A DNA stretch of 18,861 bases from NCBI GenBank assembly GCA_002341805.1, contig DDOS01000011.1, forward strand, positions 8,549 through 27,409, written 5' to 3'. How positions within the stretch are numbered: position 1 is the first letter of the stretch; every line of letters begins with the position of its first letter. Source of the stretch: Aquificaceae bacterium UBA2488. GTDB lineage: Bacteria > Aquificota > Aquificia > Aquificales > Aquificaceae. The translations under genes were made by a program, and so were the position numbers. The notes under the pieces were generated by a model, which searched no databases, had not been told where the DNA came from, and saw nothing but the letters and a program-made list of their open reading frames with translations. Below are positions 14,263-18,861 of the stretch, one piece after another.

Positions 14263-15057
14263 TTATCTCCCAAAGAGCTTAGCAAGAAAACCCTTCTCTT
14301 TTTCATAAAATTTAAGAGGCACATCTTCACCAGTTATACGCCTTGCTATATCTATTATAGCTTTTGAAGTAGGTAAAGATTCCTCTAAAACTATAGGCTC
14401 TCCTTTGTTGGTATAGTCCACAAGCTTTTCTTCTTCTGGTACCACTCCTAAGATTTTTACTTTCAACACTTCCACTATATCATCCACTGAGAGCATTTCA
14501 CCCTTTTTTACCTGATGCCAACGAACCCTATTTATAACTGCCTTATAATCAGTTTTACCCATATTTTCCATAAGACCTATAGCTCTATCTGCATCTCTTA
14601 CCGAAGATACTTCAGGATTTACCACAACTATAGCACTATCTGCTGGGGATGCTGCATTTTTAAACCCTTGCTCTATGCCTGCAGGAGAGTCTATTATGAT
14701 ATAATCATATTTTCCAGTGTTTTTTATATCTTGAATCATCTTATTCCATTTATCTGGATCTATAGCATCTTTGTTTTTAGATTGATTTGCAGGTAAAAGC
14801 CACAAACTAAACCCTCTTTTATCCTTCACCAAAGCCTTTTCAAAACTCACTCTTTGCTCTATCACATCTAAAACATCGTATACTATTCTATTTTCAAGCC
14901 CAAGTATCATATCTAAGTTTCTAAGACCAATATCTGCATCTATCACCAATACACTCTTACCAAGCTTTGCCAAGGCTGTACTTATATTTGCAGTCATTGT
15001 AGTTTTACCAACACCACCTTTACCTGATGTTATCACTATAACATTGGAATTAGCCAT
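14263..15057 (-). CDS. minD: Septum site-determining ATPase MinD
   Basis: MinD is the membrane-binding ATPase that recruits MinC and oscillates or localises with MinE. Evidence is the deviant Walker A KGGVGKT (13-19, signature lysine K13), the DADIGLRNLD segment, the IIIDSPAGIEQGF Walker B region, and the C-terminal amphipathic helix FLAKLFGR that anchors to membrane. The 264-residue length is standard. The ATG shares one base with the minC stop (TAATG), and AGGAGG lies within the end of minC, so it is coupled to minC. Confidence 0.96.
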   Translation of the reverse strand: MANSNVIVITSGKGGVGKTTMTANISTALAKLGKSVLVIDADIGLRNLDMILGLENRIVYDVLDVIEQRVSFEKALVKDKRGFSLWLLPANQSKNKDAIDPDKWNKMIQDIKNTGKYDYIIIDSPAGIEQGFKNAASPADSAIVVVNPEVSSVRDADRAIGLMENMGKTDYKAVINRVRWHQVKKGEMLSVDDIVEVLKVKILGVVPEEEKLVDYTNKGEPIVLEESLPTSKAIIDIARRITGEDVPLKFYEKEKGFLAKLFGR

Positions 15058-15647
15058 TAAAAACCTCCTATTGGTTCTAATATTATATTATTGTCTATTA
15101 CTTTTGCCAATTCAGCCACTTGCGGTTCTTCATCATCTTCTGATTTTATAGCTATAAACTGTGCTATACGAAGTTGCTGAGGTATCATCTTTTTTGCTAC
15201 TATCACACAAGAATCATCTCCTATAGCCCCTGCGTGAGCTATCCCTCTTAAAGCACCCATCACCACAATATTACCCGCTGCTATCACCGTAGCTCCTTCA
15301 TTCACATCTCCAAGAATTAGAATATCACCATTGTGTTCTATGTATTGACCAGACCTTAAATTTTTACCAACAATCATAAGCCTTTTCTGTGTATTTTTTG
15401 TGGTGGGTATCACGGATTTTTCTATAGTTTTTATGCTTTTAATATTTTTATTTTCTAAAATATTTTTTATATGTTTTAATGTATCTTTATCAACAGTATT
15501 ATCAGTTTCTATTAAAAAATAACTATTTTGAAATACTTGACTATGAAGCTTATCAACTAACTCATTTATAAGCACTTCCTTAGTGGTACCTTCCAAAGAT
15601 AAACTAATACTCACCACCGGCAACGTCAAACCTTTTATCTTTATCAT
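15057..15647 (-). CDS. minC: Septum site-determining protein MinC
   Basis: MinC blocks FtsZ ring assembly when recruited to the membrane by MinD. Its C-terminal half (residues ~85-196) is the conserved beta-helix domain, with SGQYIEHNGDILILGDVNEGA and GNIVVMGALRGIAHAG broken only by short loops. The N-terminal half is more divergent, as usual. The 196-residue length is a little short of the common 200-230. It is the first gene of the minCDE run; the ATG follows a TGATATTAT element by six bases and lacks a ribosome-binding site. Confidence 0.92.
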   Translation of the reverse strand: MIKIKGLTLPVVSISLSLEGTTKEVLINELVDKLHSQVFQNSYFLIETDNTVDKDTLKHIKNILENKNIKSIKTIEKSVIPTTKNTQKRLMIVGKNLRSGQYIEHNGDILILGDVNEGATVIAAGNIVVMGALRGIAHAGAIGDDSCVIVAKKMIPQQLRIAQFIAIKSEDDEEPQVAELAKVIDNNIILEPIGGF

Positions 15648-15653
15648 AATAAT

Positions 15654-15662
15654 ATAATATCA
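15654..15662 (-). promoter_or_regulatory. Extended -10 promoter of minC
   Basis: The minus strand reads TGATATTAT, six bases, ATG. As with the tpiA and NuoL/DabB-like genes, the start of transcription should coincide with the start codon. Confidence 0.5.
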
Positions 15663-15727
15663 TAAATTAAAAGCTAAAAAAACTTTCATTGTTAGGTTAT
15701 TTTTTCTTCTTTAAGCCTAATTTAGTG

Positions 15728-15733
15728 TATCAT
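15728..15733 (+). promoter_or_regulatory. Candidate -10 of the UbiE-like gene
   Basis: TATCAT is followed by six bases and the ATG at 15740, the same spacing seen at three other operon starts. There is no TG extension in the right place and no -35, so this is the weakest member of the set. Confidence 0.35.
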
Positions 15734-15739
15734 ATTTAT

Positions 15740-16405
15740 ATGGATACTAAAAGCATAAAAGAGATATTTGAAGCTATATCAAAGCCCTATGATGGGTTTG
15801 TGAAAGCTGTAAGTTTTGGTCAGAACGCAAAGTGGCATAAAAGCATTGCTCTAAACCTAAACGAAGGTAATCTTCTTGATATAGGCACTGCCACAGGGGA
15901 TGTAATATTAAAAGCTTTTGAAACAAAAAAAGTAAATACAGCTTATGGTCTTGATTTATCAAAGAATATGCTAAATATCGCCAAAGCCAAACTAAAAGAC
16001 AAAAAAGCTTATTTCATAGTAGGTTCAGCGGAAGATATGCCTTTTAAAGATAAGATTTTTAATAATATATCTATGTCTTTGGTGTTTAGACATATAATAG
16101 ATAAAGATAAGTTGTTAAAGGAGGTATATAGGACATTAAAACCAAAGGGTAGATTTTTAATAATAGATACCACAAAGTTTTTCCTTATAGATATCTTTGC
16201 CAATATATCAAAAACTATTTTAAAACCCATTGGACTTATTATATTTGGTCAAAAAAACTGGGATTTTTTCATACACTCTTTGGAAAACAGCCTATCCACA
16301 GAAGAGATAATAACCATATGTCAAACTCATGGTCTTAGGCTTTTAGAAAGAAAGAAATTTGTATTTGGTATGGTAAATCTATTGGTTTTTGAAAAGCCTC
16401 AATAA
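15740..16405 (+). CDS. UbiE/MenG-like SAM-dependent C-methyltransferase
   Basis: UbiE/MenG enzymes methylate the ring of ubiquinone or menaquinone precursors. The 221-residue product has the SAM-binding motif LLDIGTATGDVI, the acidic loop GLDLSKNML, AEDMPFKDKIFNNI and a post-motif region RTLKPKGRFLIIDTTKF like UbiE. The start at 15740 (MDTKSIKEIFEAIS) is preferred to in-frame TTG at 15689 because UbiE-like proteins begin near this point. The gene stands alone between divergent minC and convergent tpiA, overlapping the tpiA end by seven bases. Methyl donor use is certain from the motif; the exact acceptor is inferred. Confidence 0.8.
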   Translation: MDTKSIKEIFEAISKPYDGFVKAVSFGQNAKWHKSIALNLNEGNLLDIGTATGDVILKAFETKKVNTAYGLDLSKNMLNIAKAKLKDKKAYFIVGSAEDMPFKDKIFNNISMSLVFRHIIDKDKLLKEVYRTLKPKGRFLIIDTTKFFLIDIFANISKTILKPIGLIIFGQKNWDFFIHSLENSLSTEEIITICQTHGLRLLERKKFVFGMVNLLVFEKPQ

Positions 16406-17136
16406 GCGTTTATTATATCAAGAAATGATTTTACTTCAAGGCTTGCTCCACCCACCAAAAGCCCATCTATATGCTCTTGAGTTAAAAATTCTTTTGCGTT
16501 TTTAGGGTTTACACTACCCCCATACAACACCCTTGTATTAGACCCTAAAATATCTTTCAATATATCCTTTATAAAACTATGGACTTTTGATGCATCTTCT
16601 GGACTTGCAGACTTACCTGTACCTATAGCCCAAACTGGCTCATAGGCTATCTCTATCATGTTTGCATAATCCTTTAAGCCCGCTAAGGCTAATTTTAACT
16701 GAGATTCCACCACCTTAAAGGTGAGGCTTGATTCTCTTTCTTCCAAAGCCTCACCCACACAGAGCATCACTCTTAAGCCTTCTTCTAAAGAAGATATTAC
16801 TTTTTTTCTAATAAGTTCATCGGATTCTTTAAAAATATGCCTTCTTTCGGAATGTCCTAAGAGCACATACTCCGCCTTACAGGATTTTATCATAACAGGT
16901 GAGATCTCTCCAGTGAAAGCTCCTTTTTTTTCAAAGTATGCGTTTTGGGCTCCTACTTTTATAGGTGTTTTTTCTAAAAGCCTTAAAACTTCGCAAACAT
17001 ATAAAAATGGTGGATATATCAATATATCTTTTTTTTCAAAATCTATGCTATCTTCTTTTAAAAAATCGTTTATAAAATCTACCGCTTCTTTATAGGTCTT
17101 ATGCATTTTCCAATTGGCTGCTATAAGCTTTTTCAT
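16399..17136 (-). CDS. tpiA: Triosephosphate isomerase
   Basis: TpiA interconverts dihydroxyacetone phosphate and glyceraldehyde 3-phosphate in glycolysis and gluconeogenesis. All active-site elements are in place: N8 and K10 in AANWKMHK, H95 in GHSERR, the catalytic glutamate E166 in AYEPVWAIGTGKSA with loop 6, and the phosphate-binding YGGSVNP and GGAS motifs. Length is 245 residues, normal for the family. It is probably transcribed from its own promoter 24 bases after the permease gene; no ribosome-binding site precedes the ATG. Confidence 0.97.
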   Translation of the reverse strand: MKKLIAANWKMHKTYKEAVDFINDFLKEDSIDFEKKDILIYPPFLYVCEVLRLLEKTPIKVGAQNAYFEKKGAFTGEISPVMIKSCKAEYVLLGHSERRHIFKESDELIRKKVISSLEEGLRVMLCVGEALEERESSLTFKVVESQLKLALAGLKDYANMIEIAYEPVWAIGTGKSASPEDASKVHSFIKDILKDILGSNTRVLYGGSVNPKNAKEFLTQEHIDGLLVGGASLEVKSFLDIINAY

Positions 17137-17142
17137 GTTTAC

Positions 17143-17151
17143 ATTATATCA
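17143..17151 (-). promoter_or_regulatory. Extended -10 promoter of tpiA
   Basis: The minus strand reads TGATATAAT, six bases (GTAAAC), ATG. Perfect -10 with TG extension, no clear -35; predicted leaderless message. Confidence 0.6.
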
Positions 17152-17160
17152 TAAAGTTTG

Positions 17161-18210
17161 CTATATATTTATATCCAAAAATCGTTTTATAGAATAAAAA
17201 ACAGACAACAAATATATAGGTAAAAAATATAAAGGGTTTAGGTTTATTTTTGAGGATATACTATATGGAGTTATAACTACAATACCAAATATTAGACTAT
17301 GGAGTAAGAAAGATTTATACCAATCTATGGTTTTTTGGCTTTTAACAATATAAAAACTAAGTACACATATAAGTAAGAAAGGTAGAAAAGAAAACTCTAA
17401 TTTAAACACCAAAATAGACAAATATGGATATATATTTAATCCTTCTTTTCTCATCACAAAGATTGTCCTTAAAAGCTCGTTTAAAGATTGCTCATCTGGA
17501 GTTTTTGTCCAAAGATGTAGTTTTGAAACATCCATATCCGCCTTTATATCTAATATATTATGATATGTTTTGGAAAATGGGTTTAGATTTATCATAGTAG
17601 CATCGTTTAAACTAAACATACCCTTTTCAAGGGTTGCTTTTTTGGCTTTTAATATACTGATAAAATGTCCATTTTTAACGGTTATTAGTTTAAAATCATA
17701 AAAATCACCGTTAGAACTAACCAATGAAGCTCCTATAAAAACATTCTCATGATTTAACTTTTCTTGAGTCCAAAAGTTATTTACCACTCCAAGCTTATAG
17801 GACTGATTTTTTTTATATATATGTTCTATATATTTTAGGTTTCTGACGGCATTTGGTAAAAAATCCTGGTTTACAATTATATTTAAAAAAGACAGTAAAA
17901 AACTTATTGTCAAAAACGGTATAAATATATATTTAGGAGCTATACCAAAACTCTGAGCCACAAAAAACATCTTTATTCTTTTAAGATAAAAGCTTGTTAT
18001 AAACATGGCCATAGAGATATTTATAGGACTTGTATAAAAGAGTACTATAGGGAAAAAGCTTTTCACAACATCTATAAAAATATATGTGCTTTTCGTTTGG
18101 TATGTTAAGAAAAAATTAGATACTTGGTATATATAAAAAAGTCCAAAAACCACAAGATAAACAAGTATAAGCACTATTGTAAATCTTTTTATTATAAAAA
18201 CTCTTAACAT
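17161..18210 (-). CDS. LptF/LptG-type permease (YjgP/YjgQ family)
   Basis: LptF and LptG form the membrane part of the ABC transporter that extracts lipopolysaccharide from the inner membrane. The 349-residue product has the family plan: three N-terminal membrane helices (about residues 8-30, 50-75 and 98-117), a long periplasmic segment (about 120-265) and three C-terminal helices (about 270-345). The MLRVFIIKRF start and PINISMAMFITSFYLKR region fit the family. I cannot tell F from G by eye. Its ATG shares one base with the stop of the preceding protease gene, so the two are co-transcribed. Confidence 0.8.
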   Translation of the reverse strand: MLRVFIIKRFTIVLILVYLVVFGLFYIYQVSNFFLTYQTKSTYIFIDVVKSFFPIVLFYTSPINISMAMFITSFYLKRIKMFFVAQSFGIAPKYIFIPFLTISFLLSFLNIIVNQDFLPNAVRNLKYIEHIYKKNQSYKLGVVNNFWTQEKLNHENVFIGASLVSSNGDFYDFKLITVKNGHFISILKAKKATLEKGMFSLNDATMINLNPFSKTYHNILDIKADMDVSKLHLWTKTPDEQSLNELLRTIFVMRKEGLNIYPYLSILVFKLEFSFLPFLLICVLSFYIVKSQKTIDWYKSFLLHSLIFGIVVITPYSISSKINLNPLYFLPIYLLSVFYSIKRFLDINI

Positions 18211-18861
18211 TAAGTTTTTCTATTGTTCGTTTTATAAGGTACTGGTATGTATTGAACTGATGGAACTTGAGAATTATGAGGCTGATCGTATAACTCCATG
18301 AGTTCGTATATATCTTCTGGCACATTGGTTTTGACATTTAATCCAAGAGCCTTTAAGTGTTCCACATCCAAAGGATAGTCATGGGTGTATTTTCCAGTGG
18401 AAAGTTCATTGGATATCTTTTTGGCCACATCTTCTTTATAATTCTTTTTTATAAGAATATCATAAACAAACTTTTCCATCTGGTCTATGGCTTTTTTAGA
18501 AACATCAGCCATTATCATAGTCTCATCATCTATATCTTCTGGTTTTTTAACATCTAACACCTTCAATATAGAAGCTGCAGGCATCTGACCTATTTGAGGG
18601 TCCACTGGTCCAAGCACAGCGTTTTGATCCATAAAAATCTCATCTGCAGACAAAGCAATAAGCGTCCCACCACTCATAGCATAGTGTGGAACTATAACAG
18701 TAACTTTTGATTTATGTCTTACCAAAGCACTTGCTATTTGAGAAGCCGCCAAAGCAAGTCCACCTGGAGTGTGAATTATTAAAACAATTGGCATATCCTC
18801 TGGGGTCATCCTTATAGCTCTTAAAATCTGCTCTGAGTCTTCTATATTTATAAACTTCATA
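18210..18861 (-). CDS. SDH-type ClpP-fold serine protease (C-terminal part)
   Basis: The frame is open at the right window edge, so the N-terminus is missing; the methionine at 18858-18860 is probably internal. Family members (SDH_sah, ClpP-class, related to SppA) are near 280 residues, and about 216 remain here. Core motifs are IIHTPGGLALAAS and PHYAMSGGTLIALSADEIFMD, broken here as PHYAMSGGTLIAL, with the likely nucleophile Ser in MSGG (63rd residue of this fragment), then LGPVDPQIGQMPAASIL. The STGKYTHDYPL segment is typical of the C-terminal region. A role in membrane protein quality control is inferred from the family. It is the upstream partner of the LptF/G-like gene. Confidence 0.85.
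   Translation of the reverse strand, partial: MKFINIEDSEQILRAIRMTPEDMPIVLIIHTPGGLALAASQIASALVRHKSKVTVIVPHYAMSGGTLIALSADEIFMDQNAVLGPVDPQIGQMPAASILKVLDVKKPEDIDDETMIMADVSKKAIDQMEKFVYDILIKKNYKEDVAKKISNELSTGKYTHDYPLDVEHLKALGLNVKTNVPEDIYELMELYDQPHNSQVPSVQYIPVPYKTNNRKT

Noticed and set aside
15689-15739. In-frame TTG extension of the UbiE-like protein (17 extra residues)
   Set aside because: The family begins near the ATG at 15740, and the extra residues are low-complexity Phe/Tyr-rich sequence covering the promoter region.

Overview
The window looks like chromosomal DNA of a low-GC (roughly one third G+C, judged by eye) flagellated, double-membraned bacterium. Evidence for this is the FlgH outer-membrane L-ring lipoprotein, an LptF/G-type LPS permease, an MlaF-type ABC ATPase and a complete minCDE set. 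The compact, overlapping gene layout and this mix of proteins would fit the Aquificota (for example a Hydrogenobaculum-like organism), but that assignment is an inference.

Left part (1-9651, all + strand): the 3' end of a CcdA-like thiol-disulfide membrane transporter is followed 12 bases later by a type I restriction-modification (RM) locus. The order is hsdM, an AlbA_2/HATPase (Schlafen-like) gene, a 49-residue HsdS remnant, a 505-aa multi-domain nuclease-like protein, hsdS, hsdR and a YgjP-like metallopeptidase. The 505-aa protein combines a TBP-like N-domain, an RNase HII/HIII fold, a zinc ribbon and a PIN domain. All three core RM genes are broken by frameshifts: one in hsdM, two in hsdS and one in hsdR. 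The three accessory genes are intact. One hsdS break lies exactly in three perfect copies of the heptamer GTTGGAG, and two copies would restore the frame, so it could be a phase-variable switch. The others are single-base events (decay, or sequencing error).

Middle part (9673-12234): a NuoL/DabB-like proton-channel subunit on the minus strand converges on the RM island. flgH and a 47-aa membrane peptide with an acidic tail follow on the plus strand.

Right part: a tightly overlapping minus-strand run minC-minD-minE-(zinc-ribbon protein)-(unknown protein)-mlaF-like, then a plus-strand UbiE-like methyltransferase, then minus-strand tpiA, an lptF/G-like permease and a truncated SDH-type ClpP-class serine protease. 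Several first-in-operon genes (minC, tpiA, dabB-like, and a weaker case at the methyltransferase) have a -10 hexamer exactly six bases before ATG, usually with a TG extension and no Shine-Dalgarno sequence. This predicts leaderless mRNAs.

The most unusual items are the RNase H/PIN fusion inside the RM locus, the heptamer repeat in hsdS and the leaderless promoter pattern. No tRNA, rRNA, CRISPR array or insertion sequence was seen. No gene-free stretch exceeds 300 bases.
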